Shown: positions 8,075 through 19,000 of the stretch, piece by piece
How positions within the stretch are numbered: the stretch's first letter is position 1
Layout of the letters: each line of letters opens with the position of its first letter
Assembly: GCA_033557675.1 (NCBI GenBank)
Contig: JAWQRM010000161.1
Span: forward strand, 1 to 27,972
Length of the DNA stretch: 27,972 nucleotides
From: Coptodactyla brooksi
Taxonomy: Eukaryota > Arthropoda > Insecta > Coleoptera > Scarabaeidae
Direction: 5' to 3'
The notes under the pieces: model-generated
Database searches by the model: none
Seen by the model: only the letters and a program-made list of their open reading frames with translations
What the model was told of the DNA's origin: nothing
Translations under genes and position numbers: made by a program

Positions 8075-10403
8075 TAGTGCGTTTCAACCTCAATTTGCAG
8101 TACAGGTCTTATGATAATTCACTAGTTCGGTATTTGACGTTTTATATGATCAAAACATAACCTTTAACTGTTTAATGATTTTTTAATACAAGAAATTATC
8201 CAAAAATTAATACTAATGTGAAGAATTACTTTTAATTCTTCCCTTTGAAAGGATCAATGTGTTTTATAAAATAAAAAATGATAAAGCACTTGATTTTCCA
8301 AGTTATTTTTGAATATTAGCAACATAATTTACAATCCATAATACAAATAATTATGGATTTACATACCTGTAATAAAATGAATTGCGAACTTGTTTCGATT
8401 AACAAATATCAAAGGTGAAAACAAATACCTGCACCAATTTCTTTTATTAGCCTAATTACAATTCTTCCAAAATTCCATTTCTTTAAGTGTTAGCCATTTT
8501 TCATACTAAAGTTAGTATTACTTCAAAATTAAATAGATAAGTTCATAAATTAACAAGTCTGTGACAATATATATTTAAAAGTAAGTAATAAGTACTTCAA
8601 ATAAGATAGATATGCCATTATGTCTAAAATTATACAAATTAGTATAGTTTTAATCCCATTTGAGAATGAAGGCCCCACCAGAGTTCTCTGTGCTTGGCTA
8701 TTCTTATCCATTCTGATCGTATCAGTTACGCTATCTTAGCACTCCATTTTCTTTTGGGTCTGCTTTTATAATCAGCCATGGAAATCCATATCAATTACAA
8801 TGCTAATTAGAAAAAAGAAAAAAATAGAAAATATTAATGAAAAGAACAACTAACATATGCATATGGTTTTGCGTTTTAATTGCCCAATAAAGTAGTCAGA
8901 TCCTCTGACGATGTAAGTTATCAACTGTCCACATGGTATTTTCTACATTTTTAACATGATTAATGTAGTTCTGCCAATTACGAGCAGTCACATTACGATA
9001 CCCTCTTACAATTAATTCTTCGATATCTTTCACTTTAAAAGTAGTGTTGTTCATTTTGACATAGTGCTTAACCTATGCCCGACACCAATTCAATAGGATT
9101 GAGTTCACGATGATACGGAGGTAAACGAAGAACTTCATGTCCTCGTTCCATTGCTAACCTATCGATCTTGTTTTTATTATATTGGGACTTCAGTTCTGAC
9201 ACGCAAGCCTTTTTAACATATCATTATTGGTTGGTATTTCTTTCTTAGCAAGCCATTCAATGATTTGGTCTTTTCTCCGTGTTGTTGTTAGAATCTTCTC
9301 TATTTTGCAACAATGATATGATGAAGTGATGAAGCACTTCATCATATAAGCAACAGATGATATGATGAAGCAGTTCCTGGATGAACCAATTCTCATATAT
9401 CTCTGCATCCATTACATTATGAGCATCAGCAGTTTTTCTTGCACAAAAATTTATATTCAGCACCAGGAACAAAATCATTGTCACCACCAGCGTGAGCTAA
9501 TGCAAAACATGGTCCAAGACCACTTTGTGGTGATTTTAAACCAGTGCTGAGACCTTGTGTGAAAGCTTGTCTAGTATTTTGAATAGTTACCCACAATTCG
9601 TCAGTATATATTATACTTCTACCTAAAAATGACAGCCATGAAAATAAAAGTAGAAAACAGTAAGGTGTAAGCTAACTGTACCTTCTTCTCTAAATTTTCT
9701 GATGTCTCGTAAATATTTATACCTCCATCTAATAATATCATCTCGTTCGATAAGAATACTTTTTCGCATAACTTTATGAAATTCAAAACCCATATCATGT
9801 AACAGTCTATAAGTAGTTGAACATCAAATGTTAGGGAGATCATCACTCTTTTATAACAGTAATTAATTGTATTTAAAGTACCTTTTCTTTTCTTGCATTT
9901 CCCTCTTGACACTATACACTGTTCGCTCTGAACAGCCTAAAGCTTTACTTGCTTCTTGAACAGCAGCAGTTATGTTCATAGATTTATGGAAACAAGCAAA
10001 CACATTCATAATCATTTGCCTTTCTTTGCGACTATACGTGTCTCCCTTATGTCGCTTTCTATCTGCAGGCTCCATTAAAACAGTGGAAGCTACAACAATT
10101 ATATAGGTTATCTAATTTGCGAGGATTAGGAATAATATGTATACTTACCATAAACGTTTGTAGAACAAGTTTGCATTCTGAAAAGAACGGTTTAACAACT
10201 ATAAGTAATTCAATACAATAAATAACTCAAAATACATAAACAAATATGTCAGTATAGCAGCCAATAACGATGTTTGTGTTTGATGCAACTGGCAACATAA
10301 CAACCCGAAATAAAGATAGCATCATTTATAAATTACTAAGAATAATAAGAGGCACAAAAGTGCTATTCAATCCTATACTGCATACTAAGGTTGAAACGCA
10401 CTA
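8075..10403 (-). mobile_element. IS630-type DNA transposon with intron-containing transposase
   Basis: The terminal inverted repeats are TAGTGCGTTTCAACCTCAAT at 8075 and, reverse-complemented from 10403, TAGTGCGTTTCAACCTTAGT. Similarity continues through TGCAGTA-AGG, about 33 bp in all. TA dinucleotides flank both ends (8073-8074 and 10404-10405). The 2.33-kb element carries a minus-strand transposase at about 8900-10075. The stretch 8170-8880 is AT-rich and shows no further gene. This is the first of a row of transposons filling putative intron 1. Confidence 0.75.
8900..10075 (-). pseudogene. IS630-type transposase with two introns, frameshifted in the 3' half
   Basis: Exon 1 (10075-9882) encodes a basic N-terminus and a helix-turn-helix-like segment (AAVQEASKALGCSERTVYSV). 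A donor at AAAAG|GTACTT and acceptor TTATAG give intron 1 (9881-9807, 75 nt). Exon 2 (9806-9682) reads GFEFHKVMRKSILIERDDII and RWRYKYLRDIRKFREE. Intron 2 (9681-9623, 59 nt) is followed by exon 3 with YTDELWVTIQNTRQAF, holding the first catalytic Asp, and then a Gly/His stretch (AHAGGDNDF). The splices restore frame exactly. After CKKN a frameshift precedes KTADAHNVMDAEIYENWF. The DNASYH block with the second Asp is disrupted by a hairpin at 9316-9347. KKDQIIEWLAKKEI follows near 9270-9230, then HEVLRLPPYHRELNPIELV near 9140-9080, with the third acidic residue. Confidence 0.75.
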
Positions 10404-10447
10404 TAGCAAGTTAACTATTTTGAATTAAAAATCAATGCTATTGTATA

Positions 10448-11612
10448 ACGTGCGTTTCAAAAATTTCCATTTGCGATAGACTATGTAAAGAAAAGTCAAG
10501 TCCTTGATTGACAGATCTATTATTACTGTTTGTCACTTTGACAGATGTCAAATCATAAAATTATTGACAAAGCTAGTCTTGTTAATTTTTTCTCTAGAAT
10601 AGAATAGAATAGAAGCATATTTTCGAATGGGAAACAAAATTGATGGTGAATGCCATTATTCCGTAGATGATTGTTTGAACGAGCTTCAAGAAAATGTTCC
10701 TGCATTAGCGGTAGTTTATAAAAACTTTTATGATACTCTGATGCATTCTGTAAACTTATCTTATGTAACTGGAAGCGTACAGAGAAAAGAAGGTAGCTCT
10801 CATCCAAAGAAAAAAACTGCAGGTTCCATTGGAAATGTTCAAAAAATTGTTGAGAATACACCAGGAATTTCTCTTCGTGTTCTTGGACAACGGGTAGATC
10901 TGTTTGCTCCAACTTGTCATTGTATTCTAAGGAAAGATTTACATTTTTATCCGTATCGCCTGATCTCTGTACAGCAGGTTTATCCAAGAAACTTTTAGCA
11001 AAGAGATGAATTTGGCCGCTGGTTACTCATTAACATGAACGAAGATAATTTAAATCGAACTTTTTTTCTGTCGAAGCCTGGTTCCATCTATCTGGTTATG
11101 CAAAACTCCCAGAATATGAGAGAATGTGGAGTTCTGACAATCCACACTTTTTCACGGAAATTCCTCTTCATCCACAAAAAAAGGTAGTAGAACACTGTAG
11201 AACAATGTCGGATAGAAATTCTCAAGGAATTCATCTCCCAATCGCAGGATGACAAGCTGCAGTGCGGTTACTCTCAGTAGGATGGGGCACCAGCTCATAC
11301 AGCACGGGCCACAATCCGATATTTGCAGAAGTTTCTTGACCACTGATTAATTAGCCGTAATACACGAACCATTTGGCCTCCAAGATCTTGCGACTTAAAT
11401 CCCCTAGATTTTTTCCAATTGCTGCATCTAAAAAATTACGAACTCAAATAGTTTTCATCGTAAAATAAACAATACAAATAAAAATTTTGTGTATTTGTCT
11501 AGGTTACATTTTATTTCTGACATTCACAAATGTCAGCAAGTTACGAACACATTGCAAACGTACATTTGAAAATCACCGCCAACTGTAAATGGAAATTTTT
11601 TGAAATGCACAA
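10448..11612 (+). mobile_element. Mariner-related DNA transposon
   Basis: Inverted ends: ACGTGCGTTTCAAAAATTTC from 10448 and, reverse-complemented from 11612, TTGTGCATTTCAAAAAATTT, with matching continuing through CCATTT. TA is present at 10446-10447 and 11613-11614. The element is 1165 bp and starts only about 40 bp after the previous transposon ends. A short AGAAT repeat lies at 10596-10614. It contains one + strand transposase relic. Confidence 0.75.
10627..11460 (+). pseudogene. Mariner-related transposase, frameshifted
   Basis: The 5' 123 codons are open (10627-10998). They contain GSIGNVQKIVENTPGISLRV, a helix-turn-helix-like segment, then CHCILRKDLHFYPYRLISVQ and a stop replacing Gln before QRDEFGRWLL. 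After a shift it continues with AWFHLSGYAKLPEYERMW, NPHFFTEIPLHPQKK and, near 11380-11420, a SCDLNPLDFFQL block equivalent to RSPDLTPLDFFLW. The order matches insect mariner-like transposases of the CHILRKDLxLxPYK type. The QDGAPAH block is degraded (near 11285-11300, DGAPAHTAR appears in one frame). Inactive. Confidence 0.75.
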
Positions 11613-11614
11613 TA

Positions 11615-11693
11615 CTACATTGGATTAAACTTTATTTTAATTAAATTAAATGGGATTAAACTCTATTTTAATTCCTTGTTATATAAATAATTA
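11615..11693. repeat. Imperfect tandem repeat between two transposons
   Basis: TGGATTAAACTTTATTTTAA and TGGGATTAAACTCTATTTTA occur about 30 bp apart in the spacer between the mariner element and the Tc1 element. It is a small imperfect direct repeat with nothing else visible. Confidence 0.5.
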
Positions 11694-11889
11694 CAGTATG
11701 TCAAGATAATTTACGTCCACTTAGTTTCTAATTCATAACTAAATTTCAAGCCGATATCTCTTGTTGTAAGAAAGTTATTTTAAAAGAATCAAAAATTGAC
11801 CGTTCAAAAGTGTCAAGGTAGTTTATGTCCACATAACAAATTTAACATTTATTTAAGAGCAATAAATGTTAAATATAACACATACAACA

Positions 11890-12560
11890 TTAATATTTAA
11901 CGTGTCTTCCACAGCTTTCGATCAGCAGATTAATTCGTTTGGGAAGCGAATCTACCAGTCCCAGGGTTCTTGAATGGCCTTTCTCAGCAAAGCAGTGGTG
12001 GCAAACAGACAGCAATCACGATAGACATCACGAGCAGGCAGCCCCCATAAGTTTTCTATCGAATTAAGATCTGGGAAGCATGCAGGCCGGATCTTCTGCA
12101 TAAAAGTCAAATTAGCAGCACCAAAATGGTTAAAATAAGGCATCAAGTTATCCTTGAGGATTTTCTGGTAGCCAATAGAGTTGATCCGTCCGTCTACGAA
12201 AGCTAGCTTCGACTTGTCAAGCTCCGAAAAAGCTTCCCACATTAAAATAACAAGCATTCTTTCAAAGTTGATGATCATTTTTAAGTGTGGGAGCTTTGTT
12301 AATTTTTTTCGTAGCGTAAGTTTGGCTCCTCTTTGAGCACTTTTCAAATAGTCATACGTGAGACATTGGGCGCCAATTTCCTTTGAATACGCCTTTGAAT
12401 ATGGTATGTCAGTTTTATCATTAAAACTTTTAAAAAACGTTTCTTATTTTAAAGATTGTTTGGTCGTACGAACAGAAGTGCAATTTGGACGGTCCCGATG
12501 GTCTAGTGAATCACTGGCACGACCTTCGAACCGAGCCTCAGTACTTTTCTAAGCACAGTT
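11890..12560 (-). pseudogene. Tc1-like transposase, left copy in the IR/DR element
   Basis: Minus strand. It starts near 12560 with ARFEGRASDSLDHRDRPNCT, reminiscent of the GRP-hook/linker between the two DNA-binding subdomains. From 12347 there is an open segment: AQRGAKLTLRKKLTKLPHLK, then MLVILMWEAFS, VDGRINSIGYQKILKDNLMP, ANLTFMQ with the following Asp-Asn lost, and ACFPDLNSIENLWGLPARDV (PDLNxIENLWG, third catalytic site region). Compared with the right copy, the stretch equivalent to QDNASVRASASTKEWLSDHN is missing here. Inactive. Confidence 0.8.
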
Positions 12561-12639
12561 CTGACGGCGGTTCTCTTATAACATAAAAGAAGCTGTCTAA
12601 TAGAACATAATACATATGTTCTCTTAGGCAGTTTCTGGT

Positions 12640-13012
12640 AGCTCTATATTCGATATTCTGATAGCTCTGTCGGCTACCAGAATATCCTCAAGGATAACTT
12701 GATGCCTTATTTTAACCATTTTCGTGGTGCTAATTTGACTTTTATGCAGGACAATGCGTCCGTTCGTGCCTCTGCAAGCACGAAGGAGTGGCTTTCGGAT
12801 CACAACATCCCGGTTTTGGAATAGCCTGCTTGCCGCGCGAAGCAGATGTTAATCTGGTAGAAAACTTATGGGGGCTGCTCGTTTGCAATATCTATCGTGA
12901 TCGCTATCAGTTCGCCACTGCTGCTCAGCAAGTCATGAAACTTGTGGATTCGCTTCCGAAACGAATTAACCTGTTGATCAAAAGTTGTGGAAGACCCATT
13001 AAATAATAATGT
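12640..13012 (+). pseudogene. Tc1-like transposase, right copy in the IR/DR element
   Basis: The + strand reads GYQNILKDNLMPYFNHF near 12672, then ANLTFMQDNASVRASASTKE (second catalytic Asp present) and WLSDHNIPVLE followed by a stop. After a shift it reads ENLWGLLVCNIYRDRYQFAT and LPKRINLLIKSCGRPIK, ending at a natural stop at about 13004. It lacks the whole N-terminal half. Its 3' end and flanking AATAAATGTTAA sequence are near-identical to the left copy in inverted orientation. Confidence 0.8.
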
Positions 13013-13187
13013 TATTTGTGTTATAAGTTAAAAATTTATTGCTCTTAAATAAATGTTAATTTTGTTATGTGGACGTAAATCACCTTGATGCTTTTGAACG
13101 GTCAATTGTGGATTTTCTCAAATAACTTTCTTAAAACGAGAGATAATAGGCCTGAAATTTTATATATAAATTTGAAGGCATAATACA

Positions 13188-13807
13188 CAGGGTGTTCCCT
13201 GAGGTAACCGACAAACTTATATCATGTGTTCTAGAGGTGATTCTGAACAAAAAAGTTCTTATACACCATAGCTCGATTCTTTTTTGGTTTCGAGATATCT
13301 AGTGTAGTTGTTGGCAATCACCAACAGCATTTCTCTGTAAATGTATGGTGTGTTCAGTCGCATTTTATTGAAGAACATGGCAAATTATTGTCGCAATTTC
13401 TGGGAAAATACTTTCTCCAAGAAAATATTCCACTAGAATCTCGATGCGGAATGTTTTATCAACAAGACTGTGCTCCACCACATTTCGCAAGATAAGTTAC
13501 TGTTAAGTAACTTAAAAATTAACTGTTAAGTTAATTTTTACACCAAAAGTTTGCTGGACGATGAATGGTTTTTGGGGTTGCTTTAAATCTCGTGTTTACA
13601 ATGGTAAGCCAGGTACATGAGAAGATTTGATAGCCAGAATAGTTAAGGCAGTAGATTTGCAATTCGAGCAATTATCATATTAGTTTTTTATGTTACTATG
13701 TAGTTTCTTAATAAATGTCTAATGGTCAACATTTCTTCCTTTATCGATATCTTGAAAAGGAATTGCCTCATCATATAAGTTTGTCGGTTACCGCAGGAAA
13801 CATCCTG
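13188..13807 (+). mobile_element. Nested mariner-like element with internal deletion
   Basis: Inverted ends CAGGGTGTTCCCTGAGGTAA (13188) and CAGGATGTTTCCTGCGGTAA (from 13807, reverse complement) match for about 40 bp through CCGACAAACTTATAT. TA follows at 13808-13809; on the left TA is offset by CA. The interior has a + strand transposase relic: VWCVQSHFIEEHGK, RCGMFYQQDCAPPHFAR (QQDxAPPHxA, second catalytic Asp), then two hairpins at 13493-13540, then FWGCFKSRVYNGKPGT and EDLIARI. The segment normally between PPHFAR and FFLWG, including the RSPDL block, is gone. It is inserted into the right subterminal region of the Tc1 element. Confidence 0.75.
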
Positions 13808-13958
13808 TATAATCAGCATAAAAATTTCATTCGGATCGGTGCAGTACTAATCAAGTTATCAACAAAAAACTAAGTGGACGTAAATCATCTCGACATACTG
13901 TATAAATAACTATTGTCGATCAATTGTTTGATTTATTTTTTTTGTTATCCATCCTCAG

Positions 13959-16050
13959 GTACTTTACAATAAAAAAAAAACACACCAATGATATGGCAAG
14001 TCGCGAGAAAAAAGTTTCTTTGAACAGGAAACAAACAACTTCTTCCCCCGTACCGCAAAAAGACACCACCCCAACGACGGAAATAGCAAAAAACGAACCT
14101 AACGATGCTACCACCAATAATAAGAATCAAAGAAACAGGAACACCGCAATCGTCAAACAAATTAAGAGAAAAGCGACAAAAAAAGTCATAAAAAAGACCA
14201 TCGCTATGAAAGCGAAATCGAAAAAGTTGAACAGAAAAATGACGAAGAAAATCCTAAAGAACCCCAAAGTAAAAAAGTCCCTCTTAAAGAACGGCATCAA
14301 AAGCAGAAAGCCGATTAAAAAGGAGAACAACGACGATCCCCCCGTGTTAGAACCGATCTACCCGATAAACGAAGGCATCAAGAGGAAACGGGCGAAGAAG
14401 GAAGACGAAAAGAAACTGAAAGAGGAGGACGACGGTGTAGACGAAGCGATTCATTCCATCATAAGCGAGCTCGACCTGCCGAAGAAGAAGAAACCGGTGA
14501 AGAAACCGAAAACGGAGGAGTCCATCGAGGAGGTAATGGGGGATCTGACGGCTTTGATAAAAGAAGAAATTGAGCCGGAAAAAAGCGCGTTAAAGGAGAA
14601 CTTAGAGGCTGAAAACAAAGTCATCGACATGCTCGACCTGAACGTGACGAAAAAGAAGAACGCCGTCGTCACCAATCGAAGACACAGCATCGAAGAATTC
14701 CCCATCGGCTGTACGAAGACGAACCCGAACGCGTCGATCTTCAGCAACGTCCCGAGGAGCATAAGTCCGAGATCGAAGCGGGCCTCGAAGCTCAGACAGA
14801 GCATCGAGAAACGGTCGAGTCCGTACTCGACCAGGTCGGACTCCCCGGCCAGGATCCTCCGAAACGGGAAGCACAGAAAACTGAAAGACCTCAACTTACT
14901 GGACGGCGTCGACGTTGAACATCGAAAGAGGAAACGGCTCTGCTCGGATTACAGCGGGAGCGAAATTTCCGTCTCGAAATCCGGCTACGAATCCGACAGT
15001 AGTTTTTCCGACCTGGCCTCGCTACACGGCGTGGAGACGACGGAAAACGAAATGAAAAAGGAGGCAGCGATAGGAGAGAGCGAAAAGGTCGAGGTCCCGT
15101 CCAAAAACGTACAAGAAGACACGGAACAAAAGCCCGAACAAAATGTCGATACGAATTCGAACGTGTGCGAATCGGAAAGGCCGGAAAGCGAGTATGACCC
15201 GAACCCCAGCACGAAGGTGCCAGACAAATCGAAAATTCTGGACATCATGAAGCAAACCTTCAATGACATTGAAGAGAAATCCTCAAAGAAATGCCTCGAA
15301 ATCTCTCCCGTCTCCACGAATACCTTTTACGGAAATAACGAAATTCAAAGCGTGGCAGAAGAACCGTTACCTAAATTACAACCAATCGAGGAGTTCCTCA
15401 CGCCGGCAACTCTAGAAAGTGTTGAAAATGGACACAACGAACAATTAGATTCAGAAACGCAGAAGGAAGACGAGCCGCCATTACTTGAACCTATGAATGT
15501 CGAGCAAGAAGTTTCTGAAACTCTTCAAACAATTTCAGAACGAGCCGTCCAACAAAAGCAAGACGAACCAGTTACAGAATCTGAAATAAACGAGACGCTT
15601 CCTGAAGAAAAAACGGAGGTAGAACAAGAAATTGAACCAACAAACGATACTGCAGAAGAAGAAAAACCAGAACCTGAAATAAAAGAAATCGAACAAGAAG
15701 AAGAAACGAAAGAATCTCCTCTGCAGGAAGAAGATGATGAACCGAAGAAGGAAGTGGTCATCGTAGAATCACCCGAAAGTTTAGCTATCAAAGAAAGCAT
15801 ATTCAAAGCCTTGGGACTCCAAAGCCTAAGGGCAGCCGAAGAGGCCAAACAAAAAGGGAAAGAAAAGGAAATTCCCAAAACCGAAAGCTACACCGGTACG
15901 TTAAAAACTGTGATCAAACTAAATAGGAACGATCGAAAAAGGGGGAAGAAAATGTCACTTCAAAAGAATAGGAAAAGCACCAAAGAAGACAAAGAGAAGT
16001 ACCAAGAGGAGAGTAAGACCGAAGATAAACCGTCCACCAGCACGAGAGAT
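13959..16050 (+). CDS. Exon 2 (first coding exon); CDS from 13993
   Basis: The acceptor is ATCCTCAG at 13951-13958 after a T-rich tract, and the donor is GAGAT|GTAAGA at 16050/16051. Bases 13959-13992 are 5' UTR and the start ATG is at 13993. An out-of-frame ATG sits 5 nt upstream at 13988 and opens only an 11-codon frame. The exon ends in phase 0 and encodes residues 1-686. The antisense open stretches across this exon are mirror images of its Lys/Glu codon bias and are not genes. Codon use here is markedly GC-richer than the flanking DNA, which supports coding. Confidence 0.85.
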
Positions 16051-19000
16051 GTAAGAATTTGACTCCCTTTCAATTTGCAATTAAATGACGATTGTTCTTT
16101 TCTGTTTGTGGTTTCAGAGGGAAGCATCATGGAAGAACCATGGAAACCAGTCATCGGATACGGCTGGTGCGCTCCGCAAATCACATTATGCTAACAGATC
16201 TAACATGGGTAAATAATGGTTTTGGGCTACATCTGTTCTTCTGTATTTTCATTAATTTTCATGTAACAAGTGGTATTGTACAAAATTCATACTTTCGTTG
16301 AACACATATTTAGAGGAAGGTGATTCAGCATTCGATAGGCACCAACAATTATTATTAACAATATTAAAAAACCACTGATTGTGTTATCATCGTAATCTCA
16401 TTCATTACATATCACTCCATAATAGATTCATTGTATCTCCATTTTATAAGTAGGTATGTGAAATCGAGAAGGTAATATAAATAGAAATAGTAATACTCTT
16501 CTGGCTGTTTGTATCTTGTATTGGTTGCTTGACTGGTTTCAATCTTCAAATGATCTGAAGAAATGTACTGAAGCTTTTATTAGTTTTACAAGTTTTATAG
16601 TGTTTTATATATTTTATAAAATTACATTAAATTGAAATAGGTTACATTTTAGACGTGTGTGTTATTCGATTATACACATCAAAAATATAATTTTATAAAA
16701 CATGTAGCAATACTACACAAAAGTTGTTAATAAAAGCGTCCAAAGATGATTGTTTGAAGATTGAAACTAGTCAAGGAAACGATATGAGATACAAACAGCC
16801 AGAAGAGTGTTATTATTTCTATTTATATATTTCTATCCTTCTCACTCTATAATGTTGTGTTTACATGATTTAACTCGGTTCTAGCAAAGTTCACTGATGA
16901 AAAGTTCACTGATGGAAAGTTCACCAACAACAAGTCACCAACTTGAAGCACAATTTTTTTTTTACTGACGTACTGTTCATCAAAAGAATAATTCATCGAT
17001 TCTACAATGAAATGATTTTTAATTTTCTTAAAATAAAAACATAATCCAACCCTACACAACCCAACCCAATTCCGTCGGTGAATTGCAGTCGGTGAGCTTT
17101 CCAAATACCATTTAACTCTATTGAAAATTATCAACATGTTATTTTTATAATCAAGAGCATTTTTGATTTACATTAAAACTACAGACACTTGGAATAAAAT
17201 TTTAACCATTTTTGTTCTTCTCAGTATGGTGCTTATTGTAATTCACCGTACTCCTAGTTTATTGGTGTACTTTCTTGATACAACTTTACAGGGTTTATAG
17301 GACTGGATAGATTTTTTTTTTATTTTATATGCAACAACCTTTAAACTTTCAAGCACAACTAATAAAATCAGCTTTGCAATTATTAAGGATATAACTTTAT
17401 TACATATTAAATCATATTCATATTAAAATATCAACTGTTTAAATATTGAAAATAATAGGCTTACGTCACGTCATGTTAAAATTGTTTAATTTGTCAAATG
17501 AAAATTTAACTTTTGAGTATAAAACTTACTTGGCACATATGAGACCATAAGGATTTAAGAGAAAGAAGAGTTAAAGCTATTCATTCAGCAGTCAAAATTT
17601 ACTTAAAAGAAATGGAAATTCCTTACAAAAAAAGACAGTTGGAAACCATCCTAAAAAATGCAAATTAAACAGAAAACTATGAATGCTGTGAATAAGATTT
17701 TCAAAACAAATTCAGAATAAGATATTAAGCACACTCACACCATTTTTTTCCTCTTTACCATGCAGTTGTATTCAATTCGTATTTATTCTTACAATAGAGC
17801 GACTTTGTTTTTCAAATATCACTATATAATTTTCTTAATATACTTTTTCCTTAATACAACAATATAAGGTTTCAGGAACTTGATAATTTTAATAGTTAAT
17901 TAAGTGTTATAAATAAACAAAGATATATAAGAATAGTCCTTTAAATAAATAACAAAATCAACTGTTTAAATTATGGGTTCGATGTTTCTTGATCCCCAAG
18001 TAATAAGCACTATTTTTCTTATTTTTAAGTTTCTTTTCATAATGTGCAAGATGATGCAAGGAAGAAAACATTTAGATATTCAAAATCACCAGGTATGATT
18101 TTTAATAATAATTAAGCTTATGACAAACTAAAGAGCTTTTAGTTTGTCAAATGGAAATTTGATTTTTAAATACTTTGTTGAAAAAACAGTATATTAAGGT
18201 TAAAATGGTTAAAATTTTATTTTGCATCATCCGGTATATAAAACTCCACTGTAGTGACATTAAGTTTTAATTTTGATAAGAACTTCTAATAAATGTATTT
18301 CAGCTTATTAACTATGCAGAGCTTTATTGAAGTACATAAACTAAAGTAAAGTGTGTAGAGTAAATATTATTGTTATAAATGTTTTCCCTAATAAGAAATA
18401 ATTTGCAAATTCGGTACGGTGTCATCATAAACTTAGTGTTAATTTATAAAATCATGGCAAATATGTTAAAACAACAAAAAATTGGCAATCACTTTATGTT
18501 GCAAAATATTGCACCAATAATCTTTAAAAAACATTTAATAATGCTAAATTGAAAATTTTAATTTATCATCTAAACATCGAAAGTTAAATAAGATTTTGTT
18601 GTACACAAATTTTTATTTAAGTTAAGTACACACTAGAAACTGGATAATATTAAACTTAAACTTTATGGAAGAACAATTTTTGTTTTACTGCCTCATTTTA
18701 AATACCAAATTAAACCTTCCTCTAAATATTTTCGTATAACACTAACAATTTCTACATATAGTTGAGTCATCAATTATCAATACATTTTCAAAGCTTCCTA
18801 TGCTCAATAGTAGTTGGAATATAGTACCAAAAATGTATTAAAAAATGTTTTTTTTTTTAATTAAGATATTTCTTTAGCAGACGGAAGCAGCGAGCATACA
18901 TCAGATGGCGATACGGGTACAGGTGAGGATGGAAAATCGCTGGTCATTCCGGAGAAAGCGAGTTCTTTCAGCATTCATCCGGGTAGGCTATGCAAAGACG

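Larger units (their letters stand above)
11694..13900. mobile_element. Tc1-family transposon with IR/DR ends and inverted internal halves
   Basis: The outer ends are CAGTATGTCAAGATAATTTA at 11694 and, reverse-complemented from 13900, CAGTATGTCGAGATGATTTA. TA flanks both (11692-11693 and 13901-13902). Each end has a second internal copy of the terminal motif: GTCAAGGTAGTTTATGTCCA at 11812 on the left and its counterpart at 13064-13087 on the right. This is the IR/DR arrangement known in Tc1-type elements such as Sleeping Beauty. The interior is not a normal gene: the left half carries a minus-strand transposase 3' half and the right half a + strand one, so the inverted similarity extends well beyond the TIRs. 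A 620-bp mariner is nested at 13188-13807. Confidence 0.75.

Noticed and set aside
13920..16184. Multiple antisense open frames under the first coding exon
   Set aside because: They mirror the Lys/Glu/Ser codon bias of the sense frame and have no independent features.
17044..17075. Telomere-like CCCTA/CCCAACC stretch
   Set aside because: It is not a regular TTAGG-type array, only a short C-rich stretch in intron DNA.
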